From positions 186,001 to 250,000 of the forward strand of contig DATKHY010000003.1 of NCBI GenBank assembly GCA_035544215.1: a stretch of DNA of 64,000 bases, given 5' to 3'. Under the pieces are notes generated by a model. That model was not told the DNA's origin. It saw only the letters and a program-made list of their open reading frames with translations, and did no database searches. Positions 1-8,386 of this stretch are shown one piece after another. This DNA is from Candidatus Binatia bacterium. Lineage in GTDB: Bacteria; Vulcanimicrobiota; Vulcanimicrobiia; Vulcanimicrobiales; Vulcanimicrobiaceae. Numbering within the stretch: position 1 is the first letter of the stretch; each line of letters begins with the position of its first letter. The position numbers and the translations under genes are program-made.

Positions 1-27
1 TCATGCGGCTGCGGTAGCATCGGCCGC

Positions 28-3000
28 ATGGACCTCGCCAAGTTCGGGCTGCGGCACGAGCGCCTCGTCGTGTTCGTCGTCGCCGTGCTGACCGTGCTCG
101 GCATCTACGCGTACTCGACCATCCCCGCGGGCATCTTTCCGCTCATGACGTTCTCGCGGATCGACGTGGTCGCGGACGCCGGCAATCTGCCTCCCGGCCA
201 GGTGCGCGTCGCGGTCGCCGTTCCGCTCGAGCGCGCGTTCCAAGGCCTTCCATCCGTCGCGCGCGTGTTGACCACCTCCGCTCAAGGCAATGCAGAGTTC
301 GTCGTCGAGTTCGATCCCCGCACTTCCGTTCAAGCCGACTTGACATACGTCGATCAGGCGATCGCGCAGAATCGCTCGCTGCTTCCGCCGGATACTAACA
401 TCCAGACGAACATCATCAATCCCAACAGCGAGCCGATCGCGTCCTACGCACTCACCTCCGACGGCATGTCGCAGACGCTGCTGCACGAGTTCGCGCAGCA
501 AGCCATGCTGCCGCGGTTCTACGGTACGGCCGGCCTCGCGCGTGTGACGGTCGCCGGTGGACCGGAGCGAGAATATCATGTCGAGCTCAATCCGGCAGCG
601 CTCGCGCAGTACGGCCTGACGGCCGACGACGTTGCGCAAGCGCTCGGGCAGGCCACGAGCGTGACCGCCGTGGGCCTGCGCGACGCGCACTACGTGCGCA
701 ACGTGCTCGTGGTCGACGCCGGCATCGCGAGTGCGGAAGCGTTGGGGCGCGTGACGGTGCCGGCGCCGCACGGCGATCCTCAGCCGCTCTCCGCGCTCGG
801 CAGCGTCGAGCTCGGCGTCGCGCCGAAATCGTCCGAGGTCAGCTTTGACACGCAGCCTTCGGTGATCCTGAGTTTTTACGCGCTGCCGCAAGCCGACGCC
901 GTGAAGATGGCAAACGAGGTCGCGGCGCGCGCGGCCGATATGCGCAGCTCGCTGCCGGCCGGGGTTGCACTCACGAAGTTTTGGGACCAGACGGAGCTGG
1001 TGAAGGAGTCGCAGGCATCGCTGCGCGACGCCATCCTGATCGGTGCGCTGCTCGCGATCCTCGTGATCTTCGTCTTCCTGCGCAACCTTCGCATGACGCT
1101 CGTCGCGGCGATCATCATCCCGATCGCGATGGCCATCGCGATCTTCGCGATCGGGCAGGCGCACCAGACGCTGAACCTGATGACCATGGGCGGCCTTGCG
1201 GTCGCGGTCGGGCTGATCATCGACGACGCGATCGTCGTCATCGAAAACATCGCGCGTAACCACCGCGAGCATCCCGAGAAGGGGATGCGCGAGACGGTCG
1301 CGTTCGCGATGGGGCAGATCGGCCCGGCGATGGCGGCGTCGACAGCGACGACGGTCGTCGTGTTCCTTCCGCTCGCGCTCCTAACCGGCGTCAGCGGATT
1401 CTTCTTTCGCGCTCTGGCGCTGACGCTAGGCTCCGCGCTGATCGTGTCGCTCGCGCTCGCGCTGTTCGTAGCGCCGGTCCTCGCGATGTGGCTCGTCCGC
1501 CCGCGCGACCGCGACTTGGAAGAGCGCGGCGTCGTTCCGGCGATGCTGCGCCGCTACGAGCCTGCGCTGCGCTGGGCGCTCGAGCACCGGCGGCCGGTTT
1601 ACGTTGCAGCCGGCGGCGTGCTGGTCGTGACCATCGTGCTGCTCGTCGCCCTGCCGAGCGACTTTCTCCCCAAGCTCGACGAAGGCCAGTTCGAAGTAAA
1701 CTACACGCTCCCGGTCGGCACCAGCCTGCAGGCGTCGGACGCCGGTGCGCGCCGCATGGAGCAAATCATCCAGCGCGATCCCGCGGTCAGCGCCGTCGGA
1801 CGCTGGACCGGCGTAGACACCAACGGCTACTCGCCGACGCCGCAGAACGTCGGCATCCTGCGGGTCGCGCTCAAGCCGCCGGGCCAGCGGCCCGGCTATC
1901 CCGAGGTCAGCGACCGGCTGCGCGAGCTGGTGGCCGCTGCGATCCCGTCCGCGGACGTCAGCTTCCATCAGATTCTCGAGGACATGATTAACGACGTGTC
2001 GGGAGTTCCCGCGCCGCTCGAGGTTTCGCTCGAGGGACCGGATCAGACGACGCTGGTGAGGTATGCCGATCGCGTCGCATCATCCATCGCCGCGGTCGGC
2101 GGCGTCACCGACGTGTACTCCGGCGTCGTGTACACCGACCCGACGATTCGCATCGAGCCGGACGCGCGCGCGCTCGCCGCCCTCGGCTGGCAGCAGCGCT
2201 CGCTGGCCGACGCGCTCTCGGCGCAAGCCCAGGGCACCGTCGCGGCAGACCTCCCCGGCCCGGTCAACTTGATTCCGGTTCGCGTGGCCGTTGCCGGCGA
2301 GCCGTTCGGACAAGACGCCGCCGGAGTCGCGACGCCGAACGGTCCGGTCGCGCTGCCGTCGCTCGCGCGGCTCGCGCCGCCGCGATTGGCGACGACGATC
2401 TTCGAGCAAAACGGCGCGCGGCTCATTCGCATAACCGCAACGATCTCCGGCGCGCACCTCTCGTCGGTTGTCTCGGGCATACGCCGCGCGCTGGCGCGCA
2501 CGCCGCTGCCGCCGGGATATCACGCGTCGATCGGCGGCGAGTACCAGGAACAGCAGCAGTCGTTCCGCGAGTTCGCGATTGTAATTCTCATCGCCGTCGT
2601 GCTCGTCTTCACCGTCATGCTCGCGACCTTTCGCTCGTACCGGCTGCCGCTCGTCATCCTTACCGCCATTCCGCTCGCGCTGATCGGCGTTGCCCTCGGC
2701 CTCTTCATAACGGGCACCCCGTTCAACGTGTCGTCGTTCATGGGTCTGCTGCTGCTCGTCGGGATCGTCGTCAAGAACGGAATCCTGCTCATCGACGTCG
2801 CGAACAAGCGGCGCCAGGCGGGCGATTCGGTCGAAGATGCGCTGGTGATCGCGGGGCGAACGCGCCTGCGCCCGATCGTGATGACGACCTTCGCCGCGAT
2901 CGGCGGGCTGCTGCCGCTGGCCTTCGGCATCGGCGCCGGCTCCGCGATGGAGCAGCCGCTCGCCATCGCGGTCATTGGCGGCCTCTCCACGGCGACGGCG

Positions 3001-3063
3001 TTCACGCTCGTGTTGATCCCCGTGCTGTATGCAGGTTTCGCGGGAAAGCGAGAGCTCGCGTGA
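28..3063 (+). CDS. RND-family efflux transporter permease
   Basis: Inner-membrane proton-driven pump subunit of a tripartite efflux system. It has 1011 residues, close to the usual 1020-1060 for HAE1/AcrB-type permeases. A first membrane helix lies near residues 13-32, followed by a large periplasmic loop, a helix cluster near 330-490, a second periplasmic loop and a final cluster near 850-1005. The fourth helix carries the paired aspartates D399 and D400 (GLIIDDAIVVIEN), the proton-relay residues of the family. The gene overlaps the next one by four bases (GTGA), so pump, outer-membrane factor and adaptor are probably one operon. Substrate cannot be read from sequence; the DD pair argues against a CusA-type metal pump. 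The ATG at 28 is the first possible start in the window. Confidence 0.93.
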   Translation: MDLAKFGLRHERLVVFVVAVLTVLGIYAYSTIPAGIFPLMTFSRIDVVADAGNLPPGQVRVAVAVPLERAFQGLPSVARVLTTSAQGNAEFVVEFDPRTSVQADLTYVDQAIAQNRSLLPPDTNIQTNIINPNSEPIASYALTSDGMSQTLLHEFAQQAMLPRFYGTAGLARVTVAGGPEREYHVELNPAALAQYGLTADDVAQALGQATSVTAVGLRDAHYVRNVLVVDAGIASAEALGRVTVPAPHGDPQPLSALGSVELGVAPKSSEVSFDTQPSVILSFYALPQADAVKMANEVAARAADMRSSLPAGVALTKFWDQTELVKESQASLRDAILIGALLAILVIFVFLRNLRMTLVAAIIIPIAMAIAIFAIGQAHQTLNLMTMGGLAVAVGLIIDDAIVVIENIARNHREHPEKGMRETVAFAMGQIGPAMAASTATTVVVFLPLALLTGVSGFFFRALALTLGSALIVSLALALFVAPVLAMWLVRPRDRDLEERGVVPAMLRRYEPALRWALEHRRPVYVAAGGVLVVTIVLLVALPSDFLPKLDEGQFEVNYTLPVGTSLQASDAGARRMEQIIQRDPAVSAVGRWTGVDTNGYSPTPQNVGILRVALKPPGQRPGYPEVSDRLRELVAAAIPSADVSFHQILEDMINDVSGVPAPLEVSLEGPDQTTLVRYADRVASSIAAVGGVTDVYSGVVYTDPTIRIEPDARALAALGWQQRSLADALSAQAQGTVAADLPGPVNLIPVRVAVAGEPFGQDAAGVATPNGPVALPSLARLAPPRLATTIFEQNGARLIRITATISGAHLSSVVSGIRRALARTPLPPGYHASIGGEYQEQQQSFREFAIVILIAVVLVFTVMLATFRSYRLPLVILTAIPLALIGVALGLFITGTPFNVSSFMGLLLLVGIVVKNGILLIDVANKRRQAGDSVEDALVIAGRTRLRPIVMTTFAAIGGLLPLAFGIGAGSAMEQPLAIAVIGGLSTATAFTLVLIPVLYAGFAGKRELA

Positions 3064-4277
3064 TTTCTCTGCTCGGCGCCCTCTTCGTCTTCGCGCAGCT
3101 GTCGCTGCACGACGCGCAAACGGACGCGCTTGGGGCCTCGCCGGACGTGGCCGCCGCGCGGGCCAGGGTCGCGGAGGCGCAGGCGCGCTACGACGAGGCG
3201 CGTGCGACGCTCGGTCCGGCGCTCGTCGCGAACTACAATCAAGTGCCGCAAGCCGGCCCCACCAACAACAGCGTCGTGACACAGCGTTTAACCACCGTCG
3301 GTGCGCAGTGGACGGTAGGCGACCTCTTCGCGTACGTCCCCGCGGTCGCCCAGGCCGGCGCTGCGCTGCGCGCTGCGCAGCAAGATCTCGGCGACGCCGA
3401 GCGCACCGAGCGGACCGCCGTCATAGGGGCCTATTACGCGGCCCTGGGCGCGCGTGCGACCCTGCATGCGCGCGACGACGAGCTTGCGACGGCGCAGGCA
3501 CAGCTGCGCGCGGCGCAGATACGTTTCGGCGCCGGCGACGCGCCGCGCTTGGACGTGGTGCGCGCGACCGTCGCGGTCGCGGCCGCCCAGTCCGACGTGG
3601 CGCGTGCGCAGGCGGACGTCGAGAACACCGGCGCGGCACTCGCGCTCGAAACCGGCGTCGATTCCGGTTCGCTGGAGACGATGGCGCCGGCCAATCTCGC
3701 TGCACCGCCCCTCGGTATCGGCGTGCCGGAGGCGATTTCCCGCGCGCTCGCGGCGCGTCCCGACGTCGCCGCGGCACGCGCCAACATCGCGGCCGAGGAA
3801 CACGCGGTGGGCGTCGCGCGGCGCTCCGGCTGGCCGTTGGTGACGGTTTCCGGAGGCTACACGCACGGCGTCGATACCGGCATCCCCGTATCGGGCGCGA
3901 GCGCGACGGTCGACGTATCATTGCCTCTGACCGGTGCGGCGCACGACCGCGTCGCACAGGAGGAGGCTCGTCTGGCGCAGGCTCGCGCGCAATTGCAGAA
4001 GGTCGAACGCGGCGTCGAGCTCGAGGTTGGCACGGCCGTGCGCGAATATCGCGCGCAGAGCATCGCGCTGAACGCTTCGCAGAATGCGCTGCAGAGCGCG
4101 CAAGCCGAGCTGCAAGCGGCGCAGATCGGTTACCGCAGCGGCGCGACGGCGAGCCTCGATCTGGAGGCCGCGCGCAGCGCTTACGTGGCAGCCCTGGTAA
4201 CGCAGATCTCGGCGCTCTACGCGCAAGCTCGCGCGCGCGCCGCGCTAAGCTTGCTCTTGGGCGACGCTAATGACTAG
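3060..4277 (+). CDS. TolC-like outer-membrane efflux protein
   Basis: Outer-membrane channel partner of the RND pump. The 405 residues are almost entirely alanine-rich, heptad-like helix, as in the periplasmic barrel of the OEP family, with two related halves (about 20-200 and 220-400). An N-terminal hydrophobic stretch (residues 2-13, LLGALFVFAQL) may be a short signal peptide, though it is brief for one. The GTG start overlaps the stop of the permease by four bases and the gene overlaps the adaptor by eight, so the three are probably translationally coupled. Typical TolC homologues are 420-480 residues, so this is slightly short. The assignment rests on composition, size and context. Confidence 0.85.
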   Translation: MISLLGALFVFAQLSLHDAQTDALGASPDVAAARARVAEAQARYDEARATLGPALVANYNQVPQAGPTNNSVVTQRLTTVGAQWTVGDLFAYVPAVAQAGAALRAAQQDLGDAERTERTAVIGAYYAALGARATLHARDDELATAQAQLRAAQIRFGAGDAPRLDVVRATVAVAAAQSDVARAQADVENTGAALALETGVDSGSLETMAPANLAAPPLGIGVPEAISRALAARPDVAAARANIAAEEHAVGVARRSGWPLVTVSGGYTHGVDTGIPVSGASATVDVSLPLTGAAHDRVAQEEARLAQARAQLQKVERGVELEVGTAVREYRAQSIALNASQNALQSAQAELQAAQIGYRSGATASLDLEAARSAYVAALVTQISALYAQARARAALSLLLGDAND

Positions 4278-5484
4278 GGGACGCTGGCTCGTCGTCGCGG
4301 TCGTGGCCGTGGTGGCCTTGGTAGCCGCGGTCGCGCTACGCAGGCAGGCGTCGCAACCGGCGCAGACGGCAGGACCGGCCGTCGCGCTCGCGACGGTGCG
4401 CTACGGTGACTACGCCGTCGTTTTGGACGAGTCGGGTTATGCGGGCGCGCCGGCCGGTACGACCGCGCAGCTCGCGTTTGCCAACGCGGGAGTCTTAGGC
4501 GACGTCTACGTGCGCGTCGGCCAGCGCGTCACCGCCGGCGAGTTGCTGGCATCGCTGGACACCCGAGCCCTCGCGCTCGATGCGGAGCAGGCGCGCGCCG
4601 AGGCGCAGGCCGCGGCGGCCGGATACGGCGGCGGAAGCGTTCCCGCGGCGGCGGTGACGGCGGCGCGCGAGCGCGTGCGCGCAGCGGCGGAGCGCAGCGC
4701 GGCCGACCGCGCCGCGGTGGTACGCGCGCAGCGGCTCTACGACGCCGGCGTTGACGCGCTCAAAGACGTCGAGGGGGCGCGGGCGCAGCTCGCCGCCGAC
4801 GAAGCCGCGACGACGACCGCTGCGGCCGACCTTCGCGCCGCGAGCTCGCAGCCTTCGGTCGTATCGGCGGAGGTGCGCGCCGCCTCGGCGCGTGCGGCCT
4901 CGGCCGATTTTCTGCTCGGTCAGGGAACGCTGATCGCGCCGACGAGCGGCTACGTCACCGCAGTCTACCACCGCGCCGGTGAGGCGGTCGATTCGACGAA
5001 ACCGATCGTCGCCATCGGACCGCCGCAGAACGAGGTGACGCTTAGCGTTCCGGGGACGGACGCCGCGCAGATTGCGGTCGGAAACCCCGTGGAGCTGCGC
5101 GTCGCCGGAACCGCCGGCGCGAACGGCGGGCACATCATCGCGGTCGTTCCCGCGGTGAATCCGCAGACGCAGACGGCGACCGTCGTCGTCAGCGCCGGCC
5201 GAAGCGCGGCCGTTGCGGGCACTGCGGTCCGCGCGCGCATCACGGTCGCGCACGTTCGCGGACTGCTCGTTCCGGAGAGCGCGATCGTCGAGGATCCGCA
5301 GAAGGGTGAGAGCGTGGTGTTCGTGCAACAGCGCAAGCCCGACGGTAGCGCGACGTTCGTGCAGCGCACCGTGCGAATCGCGCACGAGGACGGGACGACC
5401 GCGCAGATTGCGTCGGGCGTTACGGCCGGCGATCGAATCGCGGCGCAGGGCGCCTTCGAGCTGCTCGCGCCGTCCGGCGATTAG
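4270..5484 (+). CDS. RND efflux periplasmic adaptor (membrane fusion protein)
   Basis: HlyD/AcrA-type adaptor of 404 residues linking permease and outer-membrane channel. One N-terminal membrane anchor (about residues 6-22, Val/Ala-rich) follows the basic MTRGR start. A half-lipoyl motif lies near 70-100 (GDVYVRVGQRVTAGELLASL). An Ala/Arg-rich helical hairpin spans about 105-215, the second lipoyl half sits near 218-245 (LIAPTSGYVTAVYHRAGEAV), and beta-barrel and membrane-proximal domains follow to the C terminus. It begins inside the end of the TolC-like gene. The operon order permease, channel, adaptor is less usual than adaptor first. Its 3' end meets that of the minus-strand histidine kinase with a four-base overlap. 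Confidence 0.9.
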   Translation: MTRGRWLVVAVVAVVALVAAVALRRQASQPAQTAGPAVALATVRYGDYAVVLDESGYAGAPAGTTAQLAFANAGVLGDVYVRVGQRVTAGELLASLDTRALALDAEQARAEAQAAAAGYGGGSVPAAAVTAARERVRAAAERSAADRAAVVRAQRLYDAGVDALKDVEGARAQLAADEAATTTAAADLRAASSQPSVVSAEVRAASARAASADFLLGQGTLIAPTSGYVTAVYHRAGEAVDSTKPIVAIGPPQNEVTLSVPGTDAAQIAVGNPVELRVAGTAGANGGHIIAVVPAVNPQTQTATVVVSAGRSAAVAGTAVRARITVAHVRGLLVPESAIVEDPQKGESVVFVQQRKPDGSATFVQRTVRIAHEDGTTAQIASGVTAGDRIAAQGAFELLAPSGD

Positions 5485-6797
5485 CGACCCGCGCTTTCGT
5501 ACTTTGCGGCGCTGAGCGCGATCGTCACGATCGCGCCGCCGCGCTCCGCGTTCGCGAGCTCGAGGCTGCCGCGGTTCGCCTCGACGATCGTTCGCGCGAT
5601 CGCCAGGCCCAGGCCCGTTCCGCCGCGCGGATGCGCGGTGTCGCCGCGCCAAAAGCGCTCGGTCGCGTGCTCCAGCGCGTCGGGCGAGAAGCCGGGGCCG
5701 TCGTCCGCCACCTCGATCGTGACCGTGCTCGCGTTGCAAAACGTTCGCAGTCGAACGGTACCGTCGTTGCGGCCGTACTCGATCGCGTTGTGCACGACGG
5801 CGAGCAGCGCGCGCTCGAGCGTTGCACGATTGGCTCGGGCGAGTACCGCGCCAGGGGTCTCAACGCGCACGACCATCCCGCGCGTCGCAGCCGCGGGGCT
5901 CACGCGCTCGCCGAGATCCCGCACGAGCTCGCTGGCGTCAAGGGTCTGCTGGCGGTGCGCGTCGACCTCGGCTCGCGCCGCAGCCAGCAGCTCGTCAATC
6001 AGTTCTTCTAATCGCGCCGACTCGCGAGCGATGGACGTCAACGCAGCGCGATATTCGTCGATCGTGCGCTCGCGGCGTAGCGCGAGCTCGGTCTCGGCGC
6101 GCAGCACTGCGAGCGGTGCGCGCAGCTCGTGCGACGCATCGGCGACGAACCTGCGTTCGCGTGAAAACGCCGACTGCAGGCGATCCAGCATGCGGTCGAA
6201 CGACGCGCACAGCCGCCCGAGCTCGTCCTTGCCGTCCGCTCGCAAGCGCCCGGAAAGATCGTTGCCTTCGATACGCTCCGCGAGCGACGCGATTTCACCG
6301 ACCGGCGCGAGTACGCGGGCTGCCACGCGGCGCGACACCACGATGCCGAGCGCGATCAGGAGCAGGCCCACTGCGATGGAAACGATCGCCGCGTTGCGAT
6401 CGAACTCGTCGATCCACGTGTCGGACTGCCAGACGGTTATCGCGCCGTAGGTTTGGCCGGCGCGCGCAACCCTGACGCTCGCGGTCTGCAGGCTTCTGCC
6501 CGCCGCGCCGGTGGGAAGCGGGTCACCGGCGACCTGCGTGCCGGCGGTGTCATACACCGCAAAAGGCGTGTCGGCGTGCAGCGCCCCGAGAGCGCGCAGA
6601 TCGCTCGGATCGAGCGAGATACGGCCGTGGTGGATGTCAACGGCGGTGGCGATCGTCTGCGCGTCGGAGTGCAGCCGGGCGTGTAATCCGAAGCGCAGAG
6701 TGCGGTCGAGCGCGACGATCGAGAGGGTCGCGAACAGGGCGACGGTGATGGCGACGATCGCCGCGACGGTGATCGTAAAGCGTGTCCGAACGCTCAA
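5481..6797 (-). CDS. Sensor histidine kinase
   Basis: Membrane histidine kinase of 438 residues. Helix 1 lies at about 8-30, a periplasmic sensor domain at about 31-133, helix 2 at about 135-158 and HAMP at about 160-212. The HisKA phosphoacceptor is H223 (ASHELRAPLAVL). The ATPase domain has the N box at N338 (VVHNAIEYG), G1 DDGPGF near 365-370 and G2 GTGLGLAIA near 393-401. The likely start is TTG at 6797, overlapping the TGA of the upstream response regulator by four bases. That makes it the last gene of a four-gene minus-strand operon (phosphatase-family enzyme, propeller, regulator, kinase). Convergence with the RND operon does not by itself show that it controls the pump. Confidence 0.92.
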   Translation of the reverse strand: MSVRTRFTITVAAIVAITVALFATLSIVALDRTLRFGLHARLHSDAQTIATAVDIHHGRISLDPSDLRALGALHADTPFAVYDTAGTQVAGDPLPTGAAGRSLQTASVRVARAGQTYGAITVWQSDTWIDEFDRNAAIVSIAVGLLLIALGIVVSRRVAARVLAPVGEIASLAERIEGNDLSGRLRADGKDELGRLCASFDRMLDRLQSAFSRERRFVADASHELRAPLAVLRAETELALRRERTIDEYRAALTSIARESARLEELIDELLAAARAEVDAHRQQTLDASELVRDLGERVSPAAATRGMVVRVETPGAVLARANRATLERALLAVVHNAIEYGRNDGTVRLRTFCNASTVTIEVADDGPGFSPDALEHATERFWRGDTAHPRGGTGLGLAIARTIVEANRGSLELANAERGGAIVTIALSAAKYESAGR

Positions 6798-7468
6798 TCC
6801 GGAATCTCGAGCCGATAGCCGAGTCCGCGGAGCGTGTGCAACAACTGAGGCTCGCCGTCTTCGGTGAGTTTCTTGCGCAATCTTCGAGCGTAGACGTCGA
6901 GAACGTTGGAGACGCGGTCGCTGTCGCGATCCCAGAGCCGGTCTTCGAGCATCCGGCGCGTGACGGTGCGGCCCGCGTTGCGCATGAGCGTCTCCAGGAA
7001 GAGGCTCTCCTTCGCGGTCAGCATGAGGTCGCGCTCGCCGCGATGCCCCTGGCGAGTCTCGGCATTAAAAGTTAGATCGCCCGTCTTGAGGATCGTGTCG
7101 ATACGATTCGGCGGACGGCGCGCGAGGGATCGCAGGCGCGCGCCGAGCTCGTCGAAGGCGAACGGCTTGCGGAGGTAGTCGTCGGCGCCGGCGTCGAGTC
7201 CCGCGACGACGTCGGCCGCCCCGTCGCGCGCGGTGAGAATGAGCACAGGAAGGTGATTGCCCGCCGCGCGGATCCTGCGCAGGATCGAGAGCCCGTCCTC
7301 GCGCGGCAGGTTTAGGTCGAGTACCAGGGCATCGTAGCTCGCGGCCCCCAGGTACTCGTCGCAGTCGCGGCCGTCGGGGAGCGTATCGACGATGTACCCG
7401 TCCTCAGATAGTCCGCGCCGTACCAGCGCGCGCAGCGGTTCGTCGTCTTCGATGAGCAGAAGCTTCAC
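6794..7468 (-). CDS. OmpR-family response regulator
   Basis: Two-component regulator of 224 residues. The receiver has acidic pocket E8/D9 (IEDDE), phosphoacceptor D51 (LVLDLNLP) and K101 in the YLRKPF motif. The winged-helix domain (about 128-222) ends in the typical YARRLRKKL...LRGLGYRLE pattern. The start chosen is GTG at 7468, which begins the receiver exactly (VKLLLIEDDE) and overlaps the stop of the propeller gene as GTGA. Longer versions reading back into the propeller gene give Arg-rich shadow sequence and are unlikely. The four-base overlap with the histidine kinase indicates a cognate pair. Confidence 0.93.
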   Translation of the reverse strand: MKLLLIEDDEPLRALVRRGLSEDGYIVDTLPDGRDCDEYLGAASYDALVLDLNLPREDGLSILRRIRAAGNHLPVLILTARDGAADVVAGLDAGADDYLRKPFAFDELGARLRSLARRPPNRIDTILKTGDLTFNAETRQGHRGERDLMLTAKESLFLETLMRNAGRTVTRRMLEDRLWDRDSDRVSNVLDVYARRLRKKLTEDGEPQLLHTLRGLGYRLEIPD

Positions 7469-8376
7469 GGGTTCCACTTCAGCCGTTGGACCCAATCGCC
7501 CCGGGTGTCGGAGAAGACGACCCAGACGTCGTTCGTCGCTTCGTCGATACTGACGGTATGGAGGCCCTGGTGCCCCGTATCGAGGCGACCGACGACCCGC
7601 GGGGCGGCGCCCTTCTTGACGGCAACGACCGTGACGATGCCGCGCCCGGCGCACACGACTAGGTCGCCGCGCGAGCCGGTGCCGCATTGATCGATGTGCG
7701 GCTGCACTGCGACGTCGCCGACGTGCGTACCCTCGGGGGTGTAGGCGGAGAGCACGCCGTTGGCGCCGCCCACGATCACCTGATCGGCGGAAGGCGAGAA
7801 CGTCAGCGGATGGTTGTCTTGCATCTGGGGCGTCTTGACCGTCTTGACCACTTTGAGCGTCGCCGGATCGATGACGGCGAATCCGCCCCCGTTGGCGAGG
7901 TTCTGGTACAGCACGCCGGTCTTCGGATCGACCGCCGGCGACTCGAGGTCGTCGGCGGGCATTGCGATCGTCGCGATCTGCTTCATCGTCACCGCGTCGA
8001 TCACGTAGACGGAGCCGCCGCCGTCCTGGTCGGCATAGATGCGCCGGTGCGACGGATCGTACGCGATCGCATCGATGTCGCCGGGAACGTTGACGCTGCC
8101 GGCCACCTTCGCCGCCGACGGATCGACCTTCGAGACGGTCCGATCGGTGCCGTTGCCGGTGAACACCACGCCCGTGCTCGGATCGACGGCAACGCCGTGC
8201 ATCGGCCCGACATCGACCTGCGCGGTCACCTTTCCGGTGCGCGTGTCGACGATCAAGAGGCGGTCGCTGCGCGTGTGCGCGGCGTACGCGCGGTGGCGCG
8301 CCTCGTCGACGGTGACGTAGTCGAAGCCGCTGAAGACCTGAACCCGCTGCGGCGGGGCGGCTACCGTGATCGGCAT
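7465..8376 (-). CDS. YncE-like beta-propeller protein
   Basis: A 303-residue protein of repeated propeller blades (YVTVDEARHRAYAAH..., then VAVDPSTGVVFTGN, AIAYDPSHRRIYADQ, PAVDPKTGVLYQN), each with the YVTN/YncE-style 'DP..G.vy' turn. A strong Shine-Dalgarno (AAGGAGGT, seven bases upstream) fixes the ATG at 8376. No signal peptide follows this start, which is odd because YncE-type propellers are usually exported. The gene lies ten bases after the phosphatase-family gene and overlaps the regulator gene, so the four genes are co-transcribed. Propellers of this class are found fused to alkaline-phosphatase-family domains in other bacteria, so a partnership with the upstream enzyme is plausible. 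Molecular role unknown. Confidence 0.8.
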   Translation of the reverse strand: MPITVAAPPQRVQVFSGFDYVTVDEARHRAYAAHTRSDRLLIVDTRTGKVTAQVDVGPMHGVAVDPSTGVVFTGNGTDRTVSKVDPSAAKVAGSVNVPGDIDAIAYDPSHRRIYADQDGGGSVYVIDAVTMKQIATIAMPADDLESPAVDPKTGVLYQNLANGGGFAVIDPATLKVVKTVKTPQMQDNHPLTFSPSADQVIVGGANGVLSAYTPEGTHVGDVAVQPHIDQCGTGSRGDLVVCAGRGIVTVVAVKKGAAPRVVGRLDTGHQGLHTVSIDEATNDVWVVFSDTRGDWVQRLKWNP

Positions 8377-8386
8377 AGTGACCTCC

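Noticed and set aside
1-1272. Long open frame on the minus strand opposite the RND permease (423 codons)
   Set aside because: It is Arg/Asp/His-rich, matches no fold, and is the usual antisense shadow in GC-rich DNA; the plus strand carries a clear RND pump.
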